Shown here: positions 1 to 5,168 of the stretch, one piece after another | Layout of the letters: the number at the start of each line of letters is the position of its first letter | Numbering within the stretch: position 1 is the first letter of the stretch | From: Flavobacterium sp. | GTDB lineage: Bacteria > Bacteroidota > Bacteroidia > Flavobacteriales > Flavobacteriaceae | DNA: 5,168 nt | Direction of reading: 5' to 3' | NCBI GenBank assembly: GCA_017989775.1 | Contig: JAGNPF010000136.1 | Span: 1-5,168, forward strand | The notes under the pieces: generated by a model | Told to the model about the DNA's origin: nothing | Seen by the model: only the letters and a program-made list of their open reading frames with translations | Database searches by the model: none | Position numbers and translations under genes: made by a program

Positions 1-41
1 GGATTATAGGATTATGTGTATGTGTTGGCTTTAAAAAAAAA

Positions 42-74
42 TTGAATTTAAACTCTACCAATTACATATAATTT
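42..74 (+). promoter_or_regulatory. Possible weak promoter for the TonB-dependent receptor gene
   Basis: The 90 bases before the receptor gene are very AT-rich and include a run of nine A at 33-41. A TTG at 42-44 followed after 22 bases by TATAATTT (67-74) roughly resembles the Bacteroidota -33 (TTG) and -7 (TAnnTTTG) pair, but the -7 element matches only in part. The leader just before the ATG at 91 is A-rich (ATAATAAAAAATCC) with no Shine-Dalgarno sequence, as is usual in this phylum. The true promoter may lie elsewhere or upstream of the window. Confidence 0.25.
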
Positions 75-90
75 ATATAATAAAAAATCC

Positions 91-2652
91 ATGAAAGCAA
101 TTTATACAAAAACAATAACGACCTTACTCTTGATTTTAATTTTCTCCACTTCTTATGGTCAAAACCTGTTGGAAGGAGAAGTCAAAAGCGATGACAATTC
201 ACCTATTGAAGGTGTCAATATAGTTGTAAAAGGAACTACCAACAACACAACTACAGATGTTGACGGCAAGTTTTCCATTGAAGCCAAAGCACTACCCTTC
301 ACGATTATTGTACAATACGCCGGTTATAATACCAAAGAACTTAAAATAACCGAACTGCCTACCAATGGAAAACCATTGCAAATCACAATTTCCACTGGAG
401 AGGAAAAAGTGTTGTCCGAGGTAGTGGTTACCTCAAGACGCAGAATAGAAAAAGTACAAGATATTCCTATTGCCGTATCAGTAGTTACAGGAAAACAAGC
501 CGAACAAGCAGGTGCTTTCAACGTGAGTCGCATCAAGGAATTGGTGCCATCAGTACAATTGTATTCATCCAATCCCAGAAATACGGGAATCAACATTCGT
601 GGTTTAGGTTCTCCTTATGGACTTACCAATGACGGTATCGATCCAGGAGTTGGTTTCTATGTTGACGGGGTATATTATGCACGTCCGGCGGCAACCACTT
701 TAGATTTTATTGACGTGGAACGAATAGAAGTGTTGCGTGGCCCACAGGGTTCCTTGTTTGGCAAAAACACCACTTCGGGAGCATTCAACATCACCAGCCG
801 CAAAGCAAGTTTCTCACCGGGAGCCAACTTTGAAGTGAGCTACGGAAATTACGCTTACCTTCAAGCCAAAGCCTCGATTACTGGGCCATTGAGCGAAAAA
901 ATTGCTGGTCGCATCTCTTTTTCCGGTACGCAACGCGATGGAATAATCGATAATATTGCAACCGGAAAACCTACCAATACCTTGAACAACCAAGGCATCC
1001 GAGGACAATTGCTTTATACGCCAACGGAAAACACCAACATCACCTTGGCGGCAGACATCACCACCCAACACAACGATGGATATGCCCAGGTCGTGGCTGG
1101 TGTTGCCCCAACACAAAGAGCGGCTTACCGCCAATTTAATGCCATTATTGCCGACTTGAATTACCAACTTCCAAGCTTGAATGCTTTTGATCGCAAAATC
1201 GACCACGATACACCTTGGCGCTCTGGACAAGATTTGGGAGGAGCGTCCCTAAATATCGACTCCAAAATTGGAAAAGGAACATTAACCTCGACCACAGCTT
1301 GGCGCTTTTGGACTTGGGATCCATCCAATGACAGAGATTTTACCGGTTTACAAGTGCTTGCCAAATCACAAAATCCTTCCAGACAAACACAAATTACCCA
1401 GGAAATTCGTTATGCTGGTCAACTTAGTTCCAAATTGAGCGGTGTTGTTGGTGTCTTTTTTATTGACCAAACTTCAAAAACAAAAGGTACAGAGGAATCA
1501 GGAAATGCCCAATGGCGTTTTTCTCAAAGCACTACCAACACGGCTTTATGGAAAACTCCAGGTCTTTTTGAAGGATACGGAATAAAAACCAATGCCAAAA
1601 TACATTCGACCAGTGCGGCAGTATTCGGTCAATTGGATTGGGCCATAACCGATCGTTTGCACGTATTTCCGGGTTTAAGATACAATTACGACAAGAAAGC
1701 GGCAGATTACGACCGGAAAACTTATGGAGGTCTTCAAACTACAGACCCTGCCTTGATTGCCTTGAAAAAATTGGTTTATACCGACCAAAACTTTGTTTCG
1801 GACGTGGACGACACCGACTTTTCCGGAAACTTGACCGTCAATTACAAAGCATCAGACAAAATTAATGCCTACGCCACTTATGCCAAAAGTTACAAACCCG
1901 TTGGCGTGAATGTTGCCGGACTTCCTACCATTGCTGGTCAACCGGCTCTTGACCTTGCCGTAATCAAGCCCGAGGACGTAAACCATTATGAATTTGGAAT
2001 TAAAACCTCTCCCTTGAAAAATTCCATTTTGAACTTGACGTACTTCAACACGGAAATCAATGATTTTCAAACCAACGTTCAAGCTGCAGAATTGGGAGTA
2101 AATCGTGGCTATCTTGCCAATGCGGACAAAGTACGCGTAAAAGGGGCCGAATTGGATGCCAGTTTTGTAATCAACAACCATTTTTCAATCAATGCGGCAG
2201 CAACTTATACCGACGGTAAATATGTAAAATTCACCAATGCACCACTACCATTGGAAGAAACAGGATCTGCCGTGTCCTTCAAAGATGTTTCTGGAACCGA
2301 CTTGCCAGGGGTTTCAAAATGGTCAGGAAGCCTTGGAGGAGAATACACCAAAAATGCCAAATTCTTCGGAAGTTTGGGTAAATTTTTCATCGCCCTTGAT
2401 GGTTATGCTCGTTCCGAATTCTCTTCAAGCCCATCGGCTTCGAAATATTTGGTAGTTCCTGGTTACGCCATTTTCAACGGTCGTTTGGGTTTCCGTGTTG
2501 CAGATGGATTATCTGCCCACATTTGGGGACGCAACCTTTTGGACAAGGATTATTACGAACAATTATTGCCCGCCGGAGGAAATTCAGGACAATATGCCGC
2601 CGTTTTGGGTGACCAAAGAACCTATGGAATAACCTTGAGATATTCTTTGTAA
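91..2652 (+). CDS. TonB-dependent outer membrane receptor with N-terminal carboxypeptidase-regulatory-like domain
   Basis: This is an 853-residue outer-membrane active transporter, expected to import a scarce ligand (siderophore, glycan or other small molecule) using TonB-ExbBD energy. Residues 1-23 form a signal peptide with a hydrophobic core TLLLILIF and probable cleavage after YG before Q24. Residues about 27-107 form a CarboxypepD_reg-like beta-sandwich (EGEVKSDDNSPIEGVNIVVKG, DGKFSI), a common Bacteroidota addition. A TonB-box-like EVVVTSRRR stretch (110-118) leads into the plug (about 120-238), which has DIPIAVSVV, NIRGLG, the VDGVYYAR segment and the hallmark ERIEVLRGPQG (210-220) then LFGKNTTSGAFNI. 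The rest is a 22-strand-type barrel ending in GRNLLDKDYY and YGITLRYSL; the last residue is Leu, not the more usual Phe/Trp. Its plug and barrel look more like the FecA/sphingomonad-type family (PF00593) than SusC, and no SusD gene follows. The ligand cannot be deduced. The start is the only good ATG before the signal peptide. A hairpin terminator lies 20 bp downstream. Confidence 0.96.
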   Translation: MKAIYTKTITTLLLILIFSTSYGQNLLEGEVKSDDNSPIEGVNIVVKGTTNNTTTDVDGKFSIEAKALPFTIIVQYAGYNTKELKITELPTNGKPLQITISTGEEKVLSEVVVTSRRRIEKVQDIPIAVSVVTGKQAEQAGAFNVSRIKELVPSVQLYSSNPRNTGINIRGLGSPYGLTNDGIDPGVGFYVDGVYYARPAATTLDFIDVERIEVLRGPQGSLFGKNTTSGAFNITSRKASFSPGANFEVSYGNYAYLQAKASITGPLSEKIAGRISFSGTQRDGIIDNIATGKPTNTLNNQGIRGQLLYTPTENTNITLAADITTQHNDGYAQVVAGVAPTQRAAYRQFNAIIADLNYQLPSLNAFDRKIDHDTPWRSGQDLGGASLNIDSKIGKGTLTSTTAWRFWTWDPSNDRDFTGLQVLAKSQNPSRQTQITQEIRYAGQLSSKLSGVVGVFFIDQTSKTKGTEESGNAQWRFSQSTTNTALWKTPGLFEGYGIKTNAKIHSTSAAVFGQLDWAITDRLHVFPGLRYNYDKKAADYDRKTYGGLQTTDPALIALKKLVYTDQNFVSDVDDTDFSGNLTVNYKASDKINAYATYAKSYKPVGVNVAGLPTIAGQPALDLAVIKPEDVNHYEFGIKTSPLKNSILNLTYFNTEINDFQTNVQAAELGVNRGYLANADKVRVKGAELDASFVINNHFSINAAATYTDGKYVKFTNAPLPLEETGSAVSFKDVSGTDLPGVSKWSGSLGGEYTKNAKFFGSLGKFFIALDGYARSEFSSSPSASKYLVVPGYAIFNGRLGFRVADGLSAHIWGRNLLDKDYYEQLLPAGGNSGQYAAVLGDQRTYGITLRYSL

Positions 2653-2672
2653 CACATCTAAACCATAGAACA

Positions 2673-2709
2673 AAAAGACCATCAAATTGGTTATGATGGT
2701 CTTTTGTTT
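2673..2709 (+). terminator. Rho-independent terminator after the receptor gene
   Basis: AAAAGACCATCA (2673-2684) pairs perfectly with TGATGGTCTTTT (2694-2705): a 12-bp stem with a 9-base loop, followed by GTTT. It starts 20 bases after the receptor stop codon. The T-tract is partly inside the stem, so the effective U-run is short. Termination may therefore be incomplete, allowing some read-through into the DUF2490 gene. Confidence 0.82.
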
Positions 2710-2767
2710 CTAAATTGACCTGATTTACAATCAAAATGACCCCAAAAAAATAAAATTTCCCATAAAT

Positions 2768-2785
2768 TAAGTTTGTTTAAATTTG
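2768..2785 (+). promoter_or_regulatory. Two tandem Bacteroidota -7 elements before the DUF2490 gene
   Basis: TAAGTTTG (2768-2775) and TAAATTTG (2778-2785) both match the Bacteroidota -7 consensus TAnnTTTG exactly and lie 10 bp apart. No good TTG -33 element is found at the usual 17-23 base spacing. The nearest candidate for the downstream copy is TTT at 2756-2758. A transcript starting a few bases after 2785 would have a leader of about 15 bases to the ATG at 2807. That supports ATG 2807 as the start and argues against the in-frame TTG at 2783, which would lie inside the promoter. Confidence 0.55.
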
Positions 2786-2806
2786 CCGAAATTTGAAACA
2801 AGCTTA

Positions 2807-3547
2807 ATGAAATTTATCCACACCCTTTTTCTGTTTCTGGTTTGCAGTTTTTTGCATGCCCAAACCGAAAAAAACGTAGATCACCAAAGTTTGCTTTGGA
2901 CACGCTATTACAACCAATTGACAATAAACCATAAATGGGCAATCCATACCGAATTTGACAACCGAATTTTCATCCATCCGGTGGAAGAAAACCTGTATGA
3001 ATTTAGAATTCAAGGACGTCACAAAATCAACAAAGATGTGGATTTGGGAGCCGGTTATGCTTATTTCTCGGTGGCTACGCAAGTTCCGGAAGTTACTTAT
3101 GATTTCAGGATACCAGAAAACAGGGCACAGCAAGACATCACTTGGAAAAAAGAATATGGCCGTTTTGGCACCAACCAACGGTTTCAGATGGAAGAGCGTT
3201 TTTTTCGCAATGCCGACAAAAATGGTTTGCTTCCGGGAACCACTTTTTTCTGGAGATTCAGGTACCGTTTGCAAGGGGAATATTCCTTTTGGAAAAAAGA
3301 AAACCAGTATCTGAAAGCCATTGTCTATGACGAATTGTTGATCAATGCTGGCGAAAACATCGTCAAAAACACGTTTGACCAAAACCGAATTTATGGTGCT
3401 TTGCAATATGGCGTGAACGAAAACATAACCCTGGAATTGGGGTATTTAAACAGTTTCCAACAACGTGCGAGCGGTGTGGATTATTTCAATAGAGACATTG
3501 TCAGGTTTACTTTTTATCACAAAATAAACCTTCAGAAAAAGAAGTAA
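2807..3547 (+). CDS. DUF2490 family outer membrane beta-barrel protein
   Basis: This is a 246-residue exported protein of the DUF2490 family (PF10677), common in Bacteroidota and predicted to form a small outer-membrane barrel; its molecular function is unknown. Residues 1-18 are a signal peptide (MKFIHTLFLFLVCSFLHA) with likely cleavage before Q19. The mature part shows amphipathic strands rich in aromatic residues and the family's conserved blocks: LWTRYYNQLTINHKWAIHTE near the N-terminus, PENR (103-106), RFQMEERF (125-132), FRYRLQ, DELLINAGENI (175-185), FDQNRIYGALQY (190-201) and LELGYLNSFQQR. The length is normal for the family. The ATG at 2807 is preferred over an in-frame TTG at 2783 because it begins directly at the signal peptide and the upstream codons overlap the likely promoter. 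It follows the TonB receptor on the same strand after a 154-bp gap containing a terminator and its own promoter elements, so it is probably separately transcribed. The mature protein has no Cys; the only one is in the signal peptide. Confidence 0.92.
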   Translation: MKFIHTLFLFLVCSFLHAQTEKNVDHQSLLWTRYYNQLTINHKWAIHTEFDNRIFIHPVEENLYEFRIQGRHKINKDVDLGAGYAYFSVATQVPEVTYDFRIPENRAQQDITWKKEYGRFGTNQRFQMEERFFRNADKNGLLPGTTFFWRFRYRLQGEYSFWKKENQYLKAIVYDELLINAGENIVKNTFDQNRIYGALQYGVNENITLELGYLNSFQQRASGVDYFNRDIVRFTFYHKINLQKKK

Positions 3548-3555
3548 TTCAATAA

Positions 3556-3590
3556 AAAAATGCCAAACACAAATTGCGTTTGGCATTTTT
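3556..3590. terminator. Bidirectional terminator between convergent genes
   Basis: AAAAATGCCAAAC (3556-3568) and GTTTGGCATTTTT (3578-3590) form a perfect 13-bp stem around a 9-base loop. An A-tract starts the element and a T-tract ends it, so it presents a stem plus U-run on either strand. It lies 8 bases after the DUF2490 stop codon and 18 bases beyond the stop of the converging LTxxQ gene, so one structure probably ends both transcription units. Confidence 0.88.
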
Positions 3591-3608
3591 ATTTACAACA
3601 AAAAACTA

Positions 3609-4163
3609 TTAATCTTGGGGTTGATTTCCTCTATCTTCACCACCGTTTCCGCCGTTATCTCTATTTCCTCCGTTTCCATTTCCCCAGTTTCCATTTCCTC
3701 TGTTTTCTCTCATTTTTTCTCTGGCTGCCGCTTCATTTTCCTTCATTTTCTTGAATTGATCCGGAGTTAAAATGGCCTTCAATTTGGCATCGGTGGCTTT
3801 TTTATCTTCTTGTCTTTTCGCTTGGAATGCTTCTCTTTCTTCGGTTGTCATTTTTTGCCCGTTACTATTTGCTCGCTCGGCTCTCAGGGCATCCATTTTG
3901 GCACCTTGCTCGGCAATAATGGGCTTGATTTGTTCTTGCTGCTGTGGCGTCAAGCTCAATTGGGTTGTCATTCTGTCCAACATGGCTTGATTTCTTTGCT
4001 CGGGAGACATTCTTTCTCTTTGCCCTTTGTTCCCTTTTTTCTCTGGTTGTGGTTGGTCTTGTGCAAATGATGAAATGCTGACAACCAATAATGCGGCAAT
4101 AATTAATTTTTTACCCACAATTTTAAAATTGTTTTTTGTGTGTTCGTGAATCTTCGATTTCAT
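3609..4163 (-). CDS. Secreted LTxxQ-motif protein, Spy/CpxP-like
   Basis: This is a 184-residue exported protein, probably periplasmic and mostly helical. Residues 1-34 form a signal peptide with a long basic n-region, core LIIAALLVVSIS and likely cleavage after SFA before Q35. The mature part has two LTxxQ motifs, LTPQQ (71-75) and LTPDQ (132-136), each followed by basic/amphipathic helix, as in the Spy/CpxP family of periplasmic chaperones and stress modulators. Between them lies a charged, helix-forming Glu/Lys/Arg/Gln-rich segment. Residues 154-184 are a low-complexity Gly/Asn/Arg tail. The mature protein has no His or Cys, so it does not look like a ZraP/CnrX-type metal binder. The ATG at 4163 follows an A-rich leader and is preferred. 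The frame stays open to a GTG at 4223 and an ATG at 4205 upstream, and a GTG at 4118 would give a more conventional 19-residue signal peptide. It lies 87 bp downstream of the barrel gene on the same strand with no terminator seen between them, so co-transcription is likely. Chaperone function is inferred from motifs only. Confidence 0.85.
   Translation of the reverse strand: MKSKIHEHTKNNFKIVGKKLIIAALLVVSISSFAQDQPQPEKKGNKGQRERMSPEQRNQAMLDRMTTQLSLTPQQQEQIKPIIAEQGAKMDALRAERANSNGQKMTTEEREAFQAKRQEDKKATDAKLKAILTPDQFKKMKENEAAAREKMRENRGNGNWGNGNGGNRDNGGNGGEDRGNQPQD
3672..3698. repeat. 12-bp direct repeat in the Gly/Asn-rich tail
   Basis: GTTTCCATTTCC occurs at 3672-3683 and again at 3687-3698, a 15-bp period in frame with the LTxxQ gene. 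On the minus strand it encodes GNGN-W-GNGN. Such a repeat could expand or contract by slippage in whole codons and so change the tail length without breaking the frame. It is part of the gene, not a mobile element. Confidence 0.7.
4117..4132. repeat. 16-bp perfect palindrome inside the signal-peptide region
   Basis: ACAATTTTAAAATTGT reads the same on both strands. It lies within codons for the n-region of the LTxxQ protein (around residues 11-16) and overlaps the alternative GTG start at 4118. Its all-but-pure A/T content makes chance a serious possibility. It could also be an operator-like site or a weak RNA hairpin, but nothing in the sequence shows that. Confidence 0.4.
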
Positions 4164-4250
4164 TTTGTTATTTGTTTTAAGATTAGGTTTGTATGACTTA
4201 AACATGTCTAAATGGTTTAACACCAGCCCATAAATTATTTAATTTAACCA

Positions 4251-5168
4251 TTAATCCATTTCTCCTCGTCCTCTTCCTCCTCCATATCCACTGCCTCTAC
4301 CGTTTCTGGAACGGCCTTCTTTTCCGCCGAAATTTCCCAATTTATAAGCCAAGGAAAACATGGCATAGCGTTTTAAAACCGTGTTTTCCTCATCGCGAAT
4401 TGTAGTTGGCGATATGGTTCTGGTGGCGCTTTGGTTCTGGTTCAAAACATCATAGACTTTTACTCTCAAGGTCATTTTTTTGTCGAAAAAGCCATAAGAC
4501 AAACTGGTGTTCCACAAATAGAAATCTTTTTTGAAACCATTCGAAATGTTTGAATTGTAGGTATATCCAAAATCATTTCCAAAAGTCCAGTTCTTGGGCC
4601 AATAATTGGTGGTTTGCAGATTAATCCTGTGCACCACGTTCGAGCTGGCTTTCAAGGACGAATTGGTATATCTGGACTCGTTGTATGACAAACCATAGGA
4701 AGGCGCAATCGTCAGCAACTCGCCGTAATCATAGGAAAAATAAACTCTAGGAGTAACTCCTACCCTTTTCGAACTGTACAAAACGGTATTGGTAAACCCT
4801 TTGTCAAAAGAATAATTACCGTTTATGCTCGCACCATATCGCAAAACATGCGCCTCTTTTTTTATGGTTTGATTCCAATTCCCGCCAATGGAAGTATTGT
4901 AGGTTCCCGAAATGTTTTTATAAGTGGTCGTTCTTTTTCCACTGCTGTCATAAACCGAAGTTGAAACTATTTCGCTGTTGAAAAAATCCCCCCTCATGTA
5001 AAAGGTATACCCCGAACGCGTTCTCATGTCAAAATTTCTGTAATTGAGGTTGACACTGTTTTTTTCGGTTGGATTCAAATTTGGATTTCCAATTATGGTG
5101 TTCAACGGATTGGACAAATTTCCAACCGGCATCAACTGGGTCGAGGAAGGAAGAGTATTGGAATAATC
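4251..5168 (-). CDS. TonB-dependent receptor-like outer membrane barrel protein (OMP_b-brl_3), 5' end beyond window
   Basis: The C-terminal 305 residues of a large outer-membrane barrel are present; the frame is open through the window edge at 5168, so the N-terminus (usually a signal peptide, regulatory-like domain and plug; family members are commonly 800-950 residues) is missing. An in-frame TTG (5135) and ATG (5132) are internal codons, because reading on to the edge adds DYSNTLPSSTQ, typical family sequence. Diagnostic for the outer membrane beta-barrel family PF14905 are SNPLNTIIGNPNLNPTEKNS (19-38 of the fragment), alternating-strand segments with many Tyr/Asn/Ser, and near the end MTLRVKVYDVLNQNQSATRT followed by RYAMFSLAYKL as the last strand. 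After that strand comes a Gly/Arg-rich tail of about 25 residues (281-305, including GYGGGRGRGEMD) instead of an aromatic C-terminus. The ligand or role is unknown. It is the upstream partner of the LTxxQ gene, 87 bp away on the same strand. Confidence 0.9.
   Translation of the reverse strand, partial: DYSNTLPSSTQLMPVGNLSNPLNTIIGNPNLNPTEKNSVNLNYRNFDMRTRSGYTFYMRGDFFNSEIVSTSVYDSSGKRTTTYKNISGTYNTSIGGNWNQTIKKEAHVLRYGASINGNYSFDKGFTNTVLYSSKRVGVTPRVYFSYDYGELLTIAPSYGLSYNESRYTNSSLKASSNVVHRINLQTTNYWPKNWTFGNDFGYTYNSNISNGFKKDFYLWNTSLSYGFFDKKMTLRVKVYDVLNQNQSATRTISPTTIRDEENTVLKRYAMFSLAYKLGNFGGKEGRSRNGRGSGYGGGRGRGEMD

Noticed and set aside
1..15. GGATTAT repeated twice at the window start
   Set aside because: A 7-bp repeat in AT-rich DNA at the window edge is too short to mean anything without the flanking sequence.
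814..1230. 138-codon minus-strand frame inside the TonB receptor gene
   Set aside because: The overlapped receptor sequence is continuous and typical, and the antisense product shows no family features.
2783..2806. TTG-initiated N-terminal extension of the DUF2490 protein
   Set aside because: It would put eight extra residues before a complete signal peptide and overlaps the likely -7 promoter element.
2804..3406. 200-codon open frame on the minus strand opposite the DUF2490 gene
   Set aside because: It lies entirely antisense to a well-supported gene with recognised family motifs; its translation is Phe/Val-rich, without signal peptide or recognisable domain. It is a codon-bias shadow.
4183..4192. 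TAGGTTTG, a plus-strand match to the -7 consensus
   Set aside because: It would drive transcription antisense into the LTxxQ-barrel intergenic region and the barrel gene, with no gene to serve and no -33 partner recognised.
4164..4223. Longer N-terminus (GTG 4223 or ATG 4205) for the LTxxQ protein
   Set aside because: It would add 14-20 polar residues before an already long signal-peptide n-region; the ATG at 4163 has the A-rich leader expected here.
4211..4252. Possible hairpin between the barrel gene and the LTxxQ gene (AATGGTT with AACCATT)
   Set aside because: It has only seven continuous pairs, a loop of more than 20 bases and no T-run after it on the transcribed strand, and it overlaps the stop codon. 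It does not look like a terminator.
4748..4762. Inverted repeat TAGGAGT-A-ACTCCTA inside the barrel gene
   Set aside because: Short 7-bp arms in the middle of a coding region, with the codons explained by the protein; a chance occurrence is sufficient.

Overview
The window looks like a chromosomal fragment of a Bacteroidota member, most likely Flavobacteriaceae (Flavobacterium-like). It is AT-rich, all four genes end in TAA, and start codons follow A-rich leaders without Shine-Dalgarno sequences. One promoter region carries the TAnnTTTG -7 element typical of this phylum. All four proteins are cell-envelope proteins of families common there, and the three with intact N-termini carry export signals.

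Layout: positions 1-90 are a short AT-rich leader. Positions 91-2652 (+) encode a complete 853-residue TonB-dependent receptor with a signal peptide, a carboxypeptidase-regulatory-like N-terminal domain, a plug and a barrel. A hairpin terminator follows (2673-2709). A separate promoter region (2768-2785) then precedes a 246-residue DUF2490 outer-membrane barrel protein at 2807-3547 (+). A perfect 13-bp hairpin with an A-tract on one side and a T-tract on the other (3556-3590) separates this gene from a converging minus-strand pair. That pair, in transcription order, is the 3' third of a second TonB-receptor-like barrel (OMP_b-brl_3 type, 4251-5168, cut by the window edge), then 87 bp, then a small secreted LTxxQ-motif (Spy/CpxP-like) protein (3609-4163).

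How they may work together: the left half is an uptake receptor beside a small barrel protein. The terminator and promoter between them suggest they can be expressed independently. The right half looks like one transcription unit that makes a large outer-membrane barrel and a small periplasmic helical protein related to outer-membrane chaperones or stress sensors. Both right-half proteins end in Gly-rich basic or polar tails. No substrate can be assigned to either receptor.

I saw no RNA gene, CRISPR array, insertion sequence or defence gene. Nothing here amounts to a clearly undescribed system. The most interesting lead is the barrel/LTxxQ pair with its unusual C-terminal tails.
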